From the NCBI GenBank assembly GCA_964057225.1, contig OZ059894.1, positions 18,940,476-19,004,475 of the forward strand: DNA of 64,000 nt. The letters run 5' to 3'. Under the pieces are notes generated by a model. It searched no databases. It saw nothing but the letters and a program-made list of their open reading frames with translations, and was not told the DNA's origin. Positions 34,950 to 49,466 of the stretch are shown piece by piece. Origin of the DNA: Auanema rhodensis. Taxonomy: Eukaryota; Nematoda; Chromadorea; Rhabditida; Rhabditidae. The position numbers and the translations under genes are program-made. How positions within the stretch are numbered: the first letter of the stretch is position 1; each line of letters opens with the position of its first letter.

Positions 34950-37900
34950 GCATTAGTGTATGTTGAGTTTCCATGTACACTCAACATTGCTTCCAAAAAC
35001 ATTTTGACAAAAATTTTTTCGAAAAATTTCAAAATAATTTAGCAAAAAGTAGATGTTTTTAGATTCCTTTTTTCAAGGCAAAGACGATGGACAATGTTAT
35101 TCAACGAAAAAATTAATTCTTCAGGGTGAAAATCGAGGATATAAGTGTGAACTTATATCAGTTGATATCTCGGTGCATTTTTAAGCTAGCGCAAATCTGA
35201 TAACACAGATCGACGCAGCTTAAAAATCCGCATCGAATGCACTATACTACATTGAGAAACGCTTAATACAAAAATTAGTTATGATCGTTTGAAAAATGAT
35301 GCATTAGTGTATGTTGAGTTTCCATGTACACTCAACATTGCTTCCAAAAACATTTTGACAAAAATTTTTTCGAAAAATTTCAAAATAATTTAGCAAAAAG
35401 TAGATGTTTTTAGATTCCTTTTTTCAAGGCAAAGACGATGGACAACGTTATTCAACGAAAAAATTAATTCTTCAGGGTGAAAATCGAGGATATAAGTGTG
35501 AACTTATATCAGTTGCTATCTCGGTGCATTTTTAAGCTAGCGCAAATCTGATAACACAGATCGACGCAGCTTAAAAATCCGCATCGAATGCACTATACTA
35601 CATTGAGAAACGCTTAATACAAAAATTAGTTATGATCGTTTGAAAAATGATGCATTAGTGTATGTTGAGTTTCCATGTACACTCAACATTGCTTCCAAAA
35701 ACATTTTGACAAAAATTTTTTCGAAAAATTTCAAAATAAATTAGCAAAAAATAGATGTTTTTAGATTCCTTTTTTCAAGGCAAAGACGATGGACAATGTT
35801 ATTCAACGAAAAAATTAATTCTTCAGGGTGAAAATCGAGGATATAAGTGTGAACTTATATCAGTTGATATCTCGGTGCATTTTTAAGCTAGCGCAAATCT
35901 GATAACACAGATCGACGCAGCTTAAAAATCCGCATCGAATGCACTATACTACATTGAGAAACGCTTAATACAAAAATTAGTTATGATCGTTTGAAAAATG
36001 ATGCATTAGTGTATGTTGAGTTTCCATGTACACTCAACATTGCTTCCAAAAACATTTTGACAAAAATTTTTTCGAAAAATTTCAAAATAATTTAGCAAAA
36101 AGTAGATGTTTTTAGATTCCTTTTTTCAAGGCAAAGACGATGGACAATGTTATTCAACGAAAAAATTAATTCTTCAGGGTGAAAATCGAGGATATAAGTG
36201 TGAACTTATATCAGTTGATATCTCGGTGCATTTTTAAGCTAGCGCAAATCTGATAACACAGATCGACGCAGCTTAAAAATCCGCATCGAATGCACTATAC
36301 TACATTGAGAAACGCTTAATACAAAAATTAGTTATGATCGTTTGAAAAATGATCCATTAGTGTATGTTGAGTTTCCATGTACACTCAACATTGCTTCCAA
36401 AAACATTTTGACAAAAATTTTTTCGAAAAATTTCAAAATAATTTAGCAAAAAGTAGATGTTTTTAGATTCCTTTTTTCAAGGCAAAGACGATGGACAATG
36501 TTATTCAACGAAAAAATTAATTCTTCAGGGTGAAAATCGAGGATATAAGTGTGAACTTATATCAGTTGATATCTCGGTGCATTTTTAAGCTAGCGCAAAT
36601 CTGATAACACAGATCGACGCAGCTTAAAAATCCGCATCGAATGCACTATACTACATTGAGAAACGCTTAATACAAAAATTAGTTATGATCGTTTGAAAAA
36701 TGATGCATTAGTGTATGTTGAGTTTCCATGTACACTCAACATTGCTTCCAAAAACATTTTGACAAAAATTTTTTCGAAAAATTTCAAAATAATTTAGCAA
36801 AAAGTAGATGTTTTTAGATTCCTTTTTTCAAGGCAAAGACGATGGACAATGTTATTCAACGAAAAAATTAATTCTTCAGGGTGAAAATCGAGGATATAAG
36901 TGTGAACTTATATCAGTTGATATCTCGGTGCATTTTTAAGCTAGCGCAAATCTGATAACACAGATCGACGCAGCTTAAAAATCCGCATCGAATGCACTAT
37001 ACTACATTGAGAAACGCTTAATACAAAAATTAGTTATGATCGTTTGAAAAATGATGCATTAGTGTATGTTGAGTTTCCATGTACACTCAACATTGCTTCC
37101 AAAAACATTTTGACAAAAATTTTTTCGAAAAATTTCAAAATAATTTAGCAAAAAGTAGATGTTTTTAGATTCCATTTTTCAAGGCAAAGACGATGGACAA
37201 TGTTATTCAACGAAAAAATTAATTCTTCAGGGTAAAATCGAGGATATAAGTGTGAACTTATATCAGTTGATATCTCGGTGCATTTTTAAGCTAGCGCAAA
37301 TCTGATAAAACAGATCGACGCAGCTTAAAAATCCGCATCGAATGCACTATACTACATTGAGAAACGCTTAATACAAAAATTAGTTATGATCGTTTGAAAA
37401 ATGATGCATTAGTGTATGTTGAGTTTCCATGTACACTCAACATTGCTTCCAAAAACATTTTGACAAAAATTTTTTCGAAAAATTTCAAAATAATTTAGCA
37501 AAAAGTAGATGTTTTTAGATTCCTTTTTTCAAGGCAAAGACGATGGACAACGTTAATCAACGAAAAAATTAATTCTTCAGGGTGAAAATCGAGGATATAA
37601 GTGTGAACTTATATCAGTTGCTATCTCGGTGCATTTTTAAGCTAGCGCAAATCTGATAACACAGATCGACGCAGCTTAAAAATCCGCATCGAATGCACTA
37701 TACTACATTGAGAAACGCTTAATACAAAAATTAGTTATGATCGTTTGAAAAATGATGCATTAGTGTATGTTGAGTTTCCATGTACACTCAACATTGCTTC
37801 CAAAAACATTTTGACAAAAATTTTTTCGAAAAATTTCAAAATAATTTAGCAAAAAGTAGATGTTTTTAGATTCCTTTTTTCAAGGCAAAGACGATGGACA

Positions 37901-39288
37901 ACGTTATTCAACGAAAAAATTAATTCTTCAGGGTGAAAATCGAGGATATAAGTGTGAACTTATATCAGTTGCTATCTCGGTGCATTTTTAAGCTAGCGCA
38001 AATCTGATAACACAGATCGACGCAGCTTAAAAATCCGCATCGAATGCACTATACTACATTGAGAAACGCTTAATACAAAAATTAGTTATGATCGTTTGAA
38101 AAATGATGCATTAGTGTATGTTGAGTTTCCATGTACACTCAACATTGCTTCCAAAAACATTTTGACAAAAATTTTTTCGAAAAATTTCAAAATAAATTAG
38201 CAAAAAATAGATGTTTTTAGATTCCTTTTTTCAAGGCAAAGACGATGGACAATGTTATTCAACGAAAAAATTAATTCTTCAGGGTGAAAATCGAGGATAT
38301 AAGTGTGAACTTATATCAGTTGATATCTCGGTGCATTTTTAAGCTAGCGCAAATCTGATAACACAGATCGACGCAGCTTAAAAATCCGCATCGAATGCAC
38401 TATACTACATTGAGAAACGCTTAATACAAAAATTAGTTATGATCGTTTGAAAAATGATCCATTAGTGTATGTTGAGTTTCCATGTACACTCAACATTGCT
38501 TCCAAAAACATTTTGACAAAAATTTTTTCGAAAAATTTCAAAATAATTTAGCAAAAAGTAGATGTTTTTAGATTCCTTTTTTCAAGGCAAAGACGATGGA
38601 CAATGTTATTCAACGAAAAAATTAATTCTTCAGGGTGAAAATCGAGGATATAAGTGTGAACTTATATCAGTTGATATCTCGGTGCATTTTTAAGCTAGCG
38701 CAAATCTGATAACACAGATCGACGCAGCTTAAAAATCCGCATCGAATGCACTATACTACATTGAGAAACGCTTAATACAAAAATTAGTTATGATCGTTTG
38801 AAAAATGATGCATTAGTGTATGTTGAGTTTCCATGTACACTCAACATTGCTTCCAAAAACATTTTGACAAAAATTTTTTCGAAAAATTTCAAAATAATTT
38901 AGCAAAAAGTAGATGTTTTTAGATTCCTTTTTTCAAGGCAAAGACGATGAACAATGTTATTCAACGAAAAAATTAATTCTTCAGGGTGAAAATCGAGGAT
39001 ATAAGTGTGAACTTATATCAGTTGCTATCTCGGTGCATTTTTAAGCTAGCGCAAATCTGATAACACAGATCGACGCAGCTTAAAAATCCGCATCGAATGC
39101 ACTATACTACATTGAGAAACGCTTAATACAAAAATTAGTTATGATCGTTTGAAAAATGATGCATTAGTGTATGTTGAGTTTCCATGTACACTCAACATTG
39201 CTTCCAAAAACATTTTGACAAAAATTTTTTCGAAAAATTTCAAAATAAATTAGCAAAAAATAGATGTTTTTGGATTCCTTTTTTCAAG
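34025..39288. repeat. Sub-array D: 15 monomers, recurring C at p88
   Basis: Copies 34025, 34376, 35429, 37534, 37885 and 38938 read GTTGCTATC, removing the GATATC site. All but 38938 also read AACGTTA (C at p18). 34376-35428 and 35429-36481 are successive trimers (1053 bp) that each start with a C-at-p88 copy whose tail is AATAAATTAGC. The same allele reappears only at 44905 and 45958. Confidence 0.87.
37184..38458. repeat. 1.3-kb segmental duplicate, copy 2 (offset 3509 bp)
   Basis: Copy of 33675-34949 with two private changes seen: GATAAAACAG in copy 37184 and AACGTTAATC in copy 37534. Confidence 0.85.
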
Positions 39289-42200
39289 GCAAAGACGATG
39301 GACAATGTTATTCAACGAAAAAATTAATTCTTCAGGGTGAAAATCGAGGATATAAGTGTGAACTTATATCAGTTGATATCTCGGTGCATTTTTAAGCTAG
39401 CGCAAATCTGATAACACAGATCGACGCAGCTTAAAAATCCGCATCGAATGCACTATACTACATTGAGAAACGCTTAATACAAAAATTAGTTATGATCGTT
39501 TGAAAAATGATGCATTAGTGTATGTTGAGTTTCCATGTACACTCAACATTGCTTCCAAAAACATTTTGACAAAAATTTTTTCGAAAAATTTCAAAATAAA
39601 TTAGCAAAAAATAGATGTTTTTGGATTCCTTTTTTCAAGGCAAAGACGATGGACAATGTTATTCAACGAAAAAATTAATTCTTCAGGGTGAAAATCGAGG
39701 ATATAAGTGTGAACTTATATCAGTTGATATCTCGGTGCATTTTTAAGCTAGCGCAAATCTGATAACACAGATCGACGCAGCTTAAAAATCCGCATCGAAT
39801 GCACTATACTACATTGAGAAACGCTTAATACAAAAATTAGTTATGATCGTTTGAAAAATGATCCATTAGTGTATGTTGAGTTTCCATGTACACTCAACAT
39901 TGCTTCCAAAAACATTTTGACAAAACTTTTTTCGAAAAATTTCAAGATAATTTAGCAAAAAGTAGATGTTTTTAGATTCCTTTTTTCAAGGCAAAGACGA
40001 TGGACAATGTTATTCAACGAAAAAATTAATTCTTCAGGGTGAAAATCGAGGATATAAGTGTGAACTTATATCAGTTGATATCTCGGTGCATTTTTAAGCT
40101 AGCGCAAATCTGATAACACAGATCGACGCAGCTTAAGAATCCGCATCGAATGCACTATACTACATTGAGAAACGCTTAATACAAAAATTAGTTATGATCG
40201 TTTGAAAAATGATCCATTAGTGTATGTTGAGTTTCCATGTACACTCAACATTGCTTCCAAAAACATTTTGACAAAACTTTTTTCGAAAAATTTCAAAATA
40301 ATTTAGCAAAAAGTAGATGTTTTTAGATTCCTTTTTTCAAGGCAAAGACGATGGACAATGTTATTCAACGAAAAAATTAATTCTTCAGGGTGAAAATCGA
40401 GGATATAAGTGTGAACTTATATCAGTTGATATCTCGGTGCATTTTTAAGCTAGCGCAAATCTGATAACACAGATCGACGCAGCTTAAAAATCCGCATCGA
40501 ATGCACTATACTACATTGAGAAACGCTTAACACAAAAATTAGTTATGATCGTTTGAAAAATGATGCATTAGTGTATGTTGAGTTTCCATGTACACTCAAC
40601 ATTGCTTCCAAAAACATTTTGACAAAAATTTTTTCGAAAAATTTCAAAATAAATTAGCAAAAAATAGATGTTTTTAGATTCCTTTTTTCAAGGCAAAGAC
40701 GATGGACAATGTTATTCAACGAAAAAATTAATTCTTCAGGGTGAAAATCGAGGATATAAGTGTGAACTTATATCAGTTGATATCTCGGTGCATTTTTAAG
40801 CTAGCGCAAATCTGATAACACAGATCGACGCAGCTTAAAAATCCGCATTGAATGCACTATACTACATTGAGAAACGCTTAATACAAAAATTAGTTATGAT
40901 CGTTTGAAAAATGATCCATTAGTGTATGTTGAGTTTCCATGTACACTCAACATTGCTTCCAAAAACATTTTGACAAAACTTTTTTCGAAAAATTTCAAGA
41001 TAATTTAGCAAAAAGTAGATGTTTTTAGATTCCTTTTTTCAAGGCAAAGACGATGGACAATGTTATTCAACGAAAAAATTAATTCTTCAGGGTGAAAATC
41101 GAGGATATAAGTGTGAACTTATATCAGTTGATATCTCGGTGCATTTTTAAGCTAGCGCAAATCTGATAACACAGATCGACGCAGCTTAAGAATCCGCATC
41201 GAATGCACTATACTACATTGAGAAACGCTTAATACAAAAATTAGTTATGATCGTTTGAAAAATGATGCATTAGTGTATGTTGAGTTTCCATGTACACTCA
41301 ACATTGCTTCCAAAAACATTTTGACAAAAATTTTTTCGAAAAATTTCAAAATAAATTAGCAAAAAATAGATGTTTTTAGATTCCTTTTTTCAAGGCAAAG
41401 ACGATGGACAATGTTATTCAACGAAAAAATTAATTCTTCAGGGTGAAAATCGAGGATATAAGTGTGAACTTATATCAGTTGATATCTCGGTGCATTTTTA
41501 AGCTAGCGCAAATCTGATAACACAGATCGACGCAGCTTAAAAATCCGCATCGAATGCACTATACTACATTGAGAAACGCTTAATACAAAAATTAGTTATG
41601 ATCGTTTGAAAAATGATGCATTAGTGTATGTTGAGTTTCCATGTACACTCAACATTGCTTCCAAAAACATTTTGACAAAAATTTTTTCGAAAAATTTCAA
41701 AATAAATTAGCAAAAAATAGATGTTTTTAGATTCCTTTTTTCAAGGCGAAGACGATGGACAATGTTATTCAACGAAAAAATTAATTCTTCAGGGTGAAAA
41801 TCGAGGATATAAGTGTGAACTTATATCAGTTGATATCTCGGTGCATTTTTAAGCTAGCGCAAATCTGATAACACAGATCGACGCAGCTTAAGAATCCGCA
41901 TCGAATGCACTATACTACATTGAGAAACGCTTAATACAAAAATTAGTTATGATCGTTTGAAAAATGATCCATTAGTGTATGTTGAGTTTCCATGTACACT
42001 CAACATTGCTTCCAAAAACATTTTGACAAAACTTTTTTCGAAAAATTTCAAAATAATTTAGCAAAAAGTAGATGTTTTTAGATTCCTTTTTCCAAGGCAA
42101 AGACGATGGACAATGTTATTCAACGAAAAAATTAATTCTTCAGGGTGAAAATCGAGGATATAAGTGTGAACTTATATCAGTTGATATCTCGGTGCATTTT

Positions 42201-43851
42201 TAAGCTAGCGCAAATCTGATAACACAGATCGACGCAGCTTAAAAATCCGCATCGAATGCACTATACTACATTGAGAAACGCTTAATACAAAAATTAGTTA
42301 TGATCGTTTGAAAAATGATGCATTAGTGTATGTTGAGTTTCCATGTACACTCAACATTGCTTCCAAAAACATTTTGACAAAAATTTTTTCGAAAAATTTC
42401 AAAATAAATTAGCAAAAAATAGATGTTTTTAGATTCCTTTTTTCAAGGCAAAGACGATGGACAATGTTATTCAACGAAAAAATTAATTCTTCAGGGTGAA
42501 AATCGAGGATATAAGTGTGAACTTATATCAGTTGATATCTCGGTGCATTTTTAAGCTAGCGCAAATCTGATAACACAGATCGACGCAGCTTAAGAATCCG
42601 CATCGAATGCACTATACTACATTGAGAAACGCTTAATACAAAAATTAGTTATGATCGTTTGAAAAATGATGCATTAGTGTATGTTGAGTTTCCATGTACA
42701 CTCAACATTGCTTCCAAAAACATTTTGACAAAACTTTTTTCGAAAAATTTCAAAATAATTTAGCAAAAAGTAGATGTTTTTAGATTCCTTTTTTCAAGGC
42801 AAAGACGATGGACAATGTTATTCAACGAAAAAATTAATTCTTCAGGGTGAAAATCGAGGATATAAGTGTGAACTTATATCAGTTGATATCTCGGTGCATT
42901 TTTAAGCTAGCGCAAATCTGATAACACAGATCGACGCAGCTTAAAAATCCGCATCGAATGCACTATACTACATTGAGAAACGCTTAATACAAAAATTAGT
43001 TATGATCGTTTGAAAAATGATGCATTAGTGTATGTTGAGTTTCCATGTACACTCAACATTGCTTCCAAAAACATTTTGACAAAAATTTTTTCGAAAAATT
43101 TCAAAATAAATTAGCAAAAAACAGATGTTTTTGGATTCCTTTTTTCAAGGCAAAGACGATGGACAATGTTATTCAACGAAAAAATTAATTCTTCAGGGTG
43201 AAAATCGAGGATATAAGTGTGAACTTATATCAGTTGATATCTCGGTGCATTTTTAAGCTAGCGCAAATCTGATAACACAGATCGACGCAGCTTAAAAATC
43301 CGCATTGAATGCACTATACTACATTGAGAAACGCTTAATACAAAAATTAGTTATGATCGTTTGAAAAATGATGCATTAGTGTATGTTGAGTTTCCATGTA
43401 CACTCAACATTGCTTCCAAAAACATTTTGACAAAAATTTTTTCGAAAAATTTCAAAATAAATTAGCAAAAAATAGATGTTTTTAGATTCCTTTTTTCAAG
43501 GCAAAGACGATGGACAATGTTATTCAACGAAAAAATTAATTCTTCAGGGTGAAAATCGAGGATATAAGTGTGAACTTATATCAGTTGATATCTCGGTGCA
43601 TTTTTAAGCTAGCGCAAATCTGATAACACAGATCGACGCAGCTTAAAAATCCGCATCGAATGCACTATACTACATTGAGAAACGCTTAATACAAAAATTA
43701 GTTATGATCGTTTGAAAAATGATGCATTAGTGTATGTTGAGTTTCCATGTACACTCAACATTGCTTCCAAAAACATTTTGACAAAAATTTTTTCAAAAAA
43801 TTTCAAAATAAATTAGCAAAAAATAGATGTTTTCAGATTCCTTTTTTCAAG

Positions 43852-44904
43852 GCGAAGACGATGGACAATGTTATTCAACGAAAAAATTAATTCTTCAGGG
43901 TGAAAATCGAGGATATAAGTGTGAACTTATATCAGTTGATATCTCGGTGCATTTTTAAGCTAGCGCAAATCTGATAACACAGATCGACGCAGCTTAAGAA
44001 TCCGCATCGAATGCACTATACTACATTGAGAAACGCTTAATACAAAAATTAGTTATGATCGTTTGAAAAATGATCCATTAGTGTATGTTGAGTTTCCATG
44101 TACACTCAACATTGCTTCCAAAAACATTTTGACAAAACTTTTTTCGAAAAATTTCAAAATAATTTAGCAAAAAGTAGATGTTTTTAGATTCCTTTTTCCA
44201 AGGCAAAGACGATGGACAATGTTATTCAACGAAAAAATTAATTCTTCAGGGTGAAAATCGAGGATATAAGTGTGAACTTATATCAGTTGATATCTCGGTG
44301 CATTTTTAAGCTAGCGCAAATCTGATAACACAGATCGACGCAGCTTAAAAATCCGCATCGAATGCACTATACTACATTGAGAAACGCTTAATACAAAAAT
44401 TAGTTATGATCGTTTGAAAAATGATGCATTAGTGTATGTTGAGTTTCCATGTACACTCAACATTGCTTCCAAAAACATTTTGACAAAAATTTTTTCGAAA
44501 AATTTCAAAATAAATTAGCAAAAAATAGATGTTTTTAGATTCCTTTTTTCAAGGCAAAGACGATGGACAATGTTATTCAACGAAAAAATTAATTCTTCAG
44601 GGTGAAAATCGAGGATATAAGTGTGAACTTATATCAGTTGATATCTCGGTGCATTTTTAAGCTAGCGCAAATCTGATAACACAGATCGACGCAGCTTAAA
44701 AATCCGCATCGAATGCACTATACTACATTGAGAAACGCTTAATACAAAAATTAGTTATGATCGTTTGAAAAATGATGCATTAGTGTATGTTGAGTTTCCA
44801 TGTACACTCAACATTGCTTCCAAAAACATTTTGACAAAAATTTTTTCGAAAAATTTCAAAATAATTTAGCAAAAAGTAGATGTTTTTAGATTCCTTTTTT
44901 CAAG
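43852..44904. repeat. Trimer (1053 bp), copy 1
   Basis: Copies 43852 (G at p3, G at p147, C at p224, C at p287, tail TTTTTCCAAGG), 44203 (G at p224, A at p312) and 44554 (G at p224, T at p312). The next three monomers repeat the pattern. The first two members also match 41746 and 42097, 2106 bp upstream. Confidence 0.82.
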
Positions 44905-45957
44905 GCAAAGACGATGGACAATGTTATTCAACGAAAAAATTAATTCTTCAGGGTGAAAATCGAGGATATAAGTGTGAACTTATATCAGTTGCTATCTCGG
45001 TGCATTTTTAAGCTAGCGCAAATCTGATAACACAGATCGACGCAGCTTAAGAATCCGCATCGAATGCACTATACTACATTGAGAAACGCTTAATACAAAA
45101 ATTAGTTATGATCGTTTGAAAAATGATCCATTAGTGTATGTTGAGTTTCCATGTACACTCAACATTGCTTCCAAAAACATTTTGACAAAACTTTTTTCGA
45201 AAAATTTCAAAATAATTTAGCAAAAAGTAGATGTTTTTAGATTCCTTTTTCCAAGGCAAAGACGATGGACAATGTTATTCAACGAAAAAATTAATTCTTC
45301 AGGGTGAAAATCGAGGATATAAGTGTGAACTTATATCAGTTGATATCTCGGTGCATTTTTAAGCTAGCGCAAATCTGATAACACAGATCGACGCAGCTTA
45401 AAAATCCGCATCGAATGCACTATACTACATTGAGAAACGCTTAATACAAAAATTAGTTATGATCGTTTGAAAAATGATGCATTAGTGTATGTTGAGTTTC
45501 CATGTACACTCAACATTGCTTCCAAAAACATTTTGACAAAAATTTTTTCGAAAAATTTCAAAATAAATTAGCAAAAAATAGATGTTTTTAGATTCCTTTT
45601 TTCAAGGCAAAGACGATGGACAATGTTATTCAACGAAAAAATTAATTCTTCAGGGTGAAAATCGAGGATATAAGTGTGAACTTATATCAGTTGATATCTC
45701 GGTGCATTTTTAAGCTAGCGCAAATCTGATAACACAGATCGACGCAGCTTAAAAATCCGCATCGAATGCACTATACTACATTGAGAAACGCTTAATACAA
45801 AAATTAGTTATGATCGTTTGAAAAATGATGCATTAGTGTATGTTGAGTTTCCATGTACACTCAACATTGCTTCCAAAAACATTTTGACAAAAATTTTTTC
45901 GAAAAATTTCAAAATAATTTAGCAAAAAGTAGATGTTTTTAGATTCCTTTTTTCAAG
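44905..45957. repeat. Trimer (1053 bp), copy 2
   Basis: Repeats 43852-44904, but its first monomer has A at p3 and C at p88 in the front part while keeping G at p147, C at p224 and the CCAAGG tail. It is a hybrid with a sub-array D copy, with the switch between p88 and p147. Confidence 0.82.
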
Positions 45958-46308
45958 GCAAAGACGATGGACAATGTTATTCAACGAAAAAATTAATTCT
46001 TCAGGGTGAAAATCGAGGATATAAGTGTGAACTTATATCAGTTGCTATCTCGGTGCATTTTTAAGCTAGCGCAAATCTGATAACACAGATCGACGCAGCT
46101 TAAAAATCCGCATCGAATGCACTATACTACATTGAGAAACGCTTAATACAAAAATTAGTTATGATCGTTTGAAAAATGATGCATTAGTGTATGTTGAGTT
46201 TCCATGTACACTCAACATTGCTTCCAAAAACATTTTGACAAAAATTTTTTCGAAATATTTCAAAATAAATTAGCAAAAAATAGATGTTTTTAGATTCCTT
46301 TTTTCAAG

Positions 46309-46658
46309 GCAAAGACGATGGACAATGTTATTCAACGAAAAAATTAATTCTTCAGGGTGAAAATCGAGGATATAAGTGTGAACTTATATCAGTTGATATC
46401 TCGGTGCATTTTTAGCTAGCGCAAATCTGATAACACAGATCGACGCAGCTTAAAAATCCGCATCGAATGCACTATACTACATTGAGAAACGCTTAATACA
46501 AAAATTAGTTATGATCGTTTGAAAAATGATGCATTAGTGTATGTTGAGTTTCCATGTACACTCAACATTGCTTCCAAAAACATTTTGACAAAAATTTTTT
46601 CGAAAAATTTCAAAATAAATTAGCAAAAAATAGATGTTTTTGGATTCCTTTTTTCAAG
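46309..46658. repeat. 350-bp monomer, one A lost at p106-107
   Basis: Reads GCATTTTTAGCTAGC at about 46407-46421 instead of GCATTTTTAAGCTAGC. The deletion shortens the left arm of the long p100-150 inverted repeat and is unique in the window. The tail has the G at p335, which together with a change in the next copy opens a short chance reading frame. Confidence 0.93.
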
Positions 46659-49466
46659 GCAAAGACGATGGACAATGTTATTCAACGAAAAAATAAATTC
46701 TTCAGGGTGAAAATCGAGGATATAAGTGTGAACTTATATCAGTTGATATCTCGGTGCATTTTTAAGCTAGCGCAAATCTGATAACACAGATCGACGCAGC
46801 TTAAAAATCCGCATCGAATGCACTATACTACATTGAGAAACGCTTAATACAAAAATTAGTTATGATCGTTTGAAAAATGATCCATTAGTGTATGTTGAGT
46901 TTCCATGTACACTCAACATTGCTTCCAAAAACATTTTGACAAAACTTTTTTCGAAAAATTTCAAGATAATTTAGCAAAAAGTAGATGTTTTTAGATTCCT
47001 TTTTTCAAGGCAAAGACGATGGACAATGTTATTCAACGAAAAAATTAATTCTTCAGGGTGAAAATCGAGGATATAAGTGTGAACTTATATCAGTTGATAT
47101 CTCGGTGCATTTTTAAGCTAGCGCAAATCTGATTACACAGATCGACGCAGCTTAAAAATTTGCATTGAATGCACTATACTACATTGAGAAACGCTTAATA
47201 CAAAAATTAGTTATGATCGTTTGAAAAATGATCCATTAGTGTATGTTGAGTTTCCATGTACACTGAACATTGCTTCCAAAAACATTTTGACAAAACTTTT
47301 TTCGAAAAATTTCAAGATAATTTAGCAAAAAGTAGATGTTTTTAGATTCCTTTTTTCAAGGCAAAGACGATGGACAATGTTATTCAACGAAAAAATTAAT
47401 TCTTCAGGGTGAAAATCGAGGATATAAGTGTGAACTTATATCAGTTGATATCTCGGTGCATTTTTAAGCTAGCGCAAATCTGATAACACAGATCGACGCA
47501 GCTTAAAAATCCGCATCGAATGCACTATACTACATTGAGAAACGCTTAATACAAAAATTAGTTATGATCGTTTGAAAAATGATGCATTAGTGTATGTTGA
47601 GTTTCCATGTACACTCAACATTGCTTCCAAAAACATTTTGACAAAAATTTTTTCGAAAAATTTCAAAATAAATTAGCAAAAAATAGATGTTTTTAGATTC
47701 CTTTTTTCAAGGCAAAGACGATGGACAATGTTATTCAACGAAAAAATTAATTCTTCAGGGTGAAAATCGAGGATATAAGTGTGAACTTATATCAGTTGAT
47801 ATCTCGGTGCATTTTTAAGCTAGCGCAAATCTGATAACACAGATCGACGCAGCTTAAAAATCCGCATCGAATGCACTATACTACATTGGGAAACGCTTAA
47901 TACAAAAATTAGTTATGATCGTTTGAAAAATGATGCATTAGTGTATGTTGAGTTTCCATGTACACTCAACATTGCTTCCAAAAACATTTTGACAAAAATT
48001 TTTTCGAAAAATTTCAAAATAAATTAGCAAAAAACAGATGTTTTTGGATTCCTTTTTTCAAGGCAAAGACGATGGACAATGTTATTCAACGAAAAAATTA
48101 ATTCTTCAGGGTGAAAATCGAGGATATAAGTGTGAACTTATATCAGTTGATATCTCGGTGCATTTTTAAGCTAGCGCAAATCTGATAACACAGATCGACG
48201 CAGCTTAAAAATCCGCATCGAATGCACTATACTACATTGAGAAACGCTTAATACAAAAATTAGTTATGATCGTTTGAAAAATGATCCATTAGTGTATGTT
48301 GAGTTTCCATGTACACTCAACATTGCTTCCAAAAACATTTTGACAAAACTTTTTTCGAAAAATTTCAAGATAATTTAGCAAAAAATAGATGTTTTTAGAT
48401 TCCTTTTTTCAAGGCAAAGACGATGGACAATGTTATTCAACGAAAAAATTAATTCTTCAGGGTGAAAATCGAGGATATAAGTGTGAACTTATATCAGTTG
48501 ATATCTCGGTGCATTTTTAAGCTAGCGCAAATCTGATAACACAGATCGACGCAGCTTAAAAATCCGCATCGAATGCACTATACTACATTGAGAAACGCTT
48601 AATACAAAAATTAGTTATGATCGTTTGAAAAATGATGCATTAGTGTATGTTGAGTTTCCATGTACACTCAACATTGCTTCCAAAAACATTTTGACAAAAA
48701 TTTTTTCGAAAAATTTCAAAATAAATTAGCAAAAAATAGATGTTTTTAGATTCCTTTTTTCAAGGCGAAGACGATGGACAATGTTATTCAACGAAAAAAT
48801 TAATTCTTCAGGGTGAAAATCGAGGATATAAGTGTGAACTTATATCAGTTGATATCTCGGTGCATTTTTAAGCTAGCGCAAATCTGATAACACAGATCGA
48901 CGCAGCTTAAGAATCCGCATCGAATGCACTATACTACATTGAGAAACGCTTAATACAAAAATTAGTTATGATCGTTTGAAAAATGATGCATTAGTGTATG
49001 TTGAGTTTCCATGTACACTCAACATTGCTTCCAAAAACATTTTGACAAAAATTTTTTCGAAAAATTTCAAAATAAATTAGCAAAAAATAGATGTTTTTAG
49101 ATTCCTTTTTTCAAGGCGAAGACGATGGACAATGTTATTCAACGAAAAAATTAATTCTTCAGGGTGAAAATCGAGGATATAAGTGTGAACTTATATCAGT
49201 TGATATCTCGGTGCATTTTTAAGCTAGCGCAAATCTGATAACACAGATCGACGCAGCTTAAGAATCCGCATCGAATGCACTATACTACATTGAGAAACGC
49301 TTAATACAAAAATTAGTTATGATCGTTTGAAAAATGATCCATTAGTGTATGTTGAGTTTCCATGTACACTCAACATTGCTTCCAAAAACATTTTGACAAA
49401 ACTTTTTTCGAAAAATTTCAAAATAATTTAGCAAAAAGTAGATGTTTTTAGATTCCTTTTTTCAAG

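Noticed and set aside
46554-46781. Open reading frame of 75 codons on the + strand
   Set aside because: It lies across the junction of two satellite monomers (p247 of copy 46309 to p123 of the next). The same frame is closed in ordinary copies by TAG at p333-335 and TAA at p36-38. Here G at p335 turns TAG into TGG and a private A at p37 turns TAA into AAA. The frame has no start context, no recognisable domain and no conservation, so it is a chance frame.
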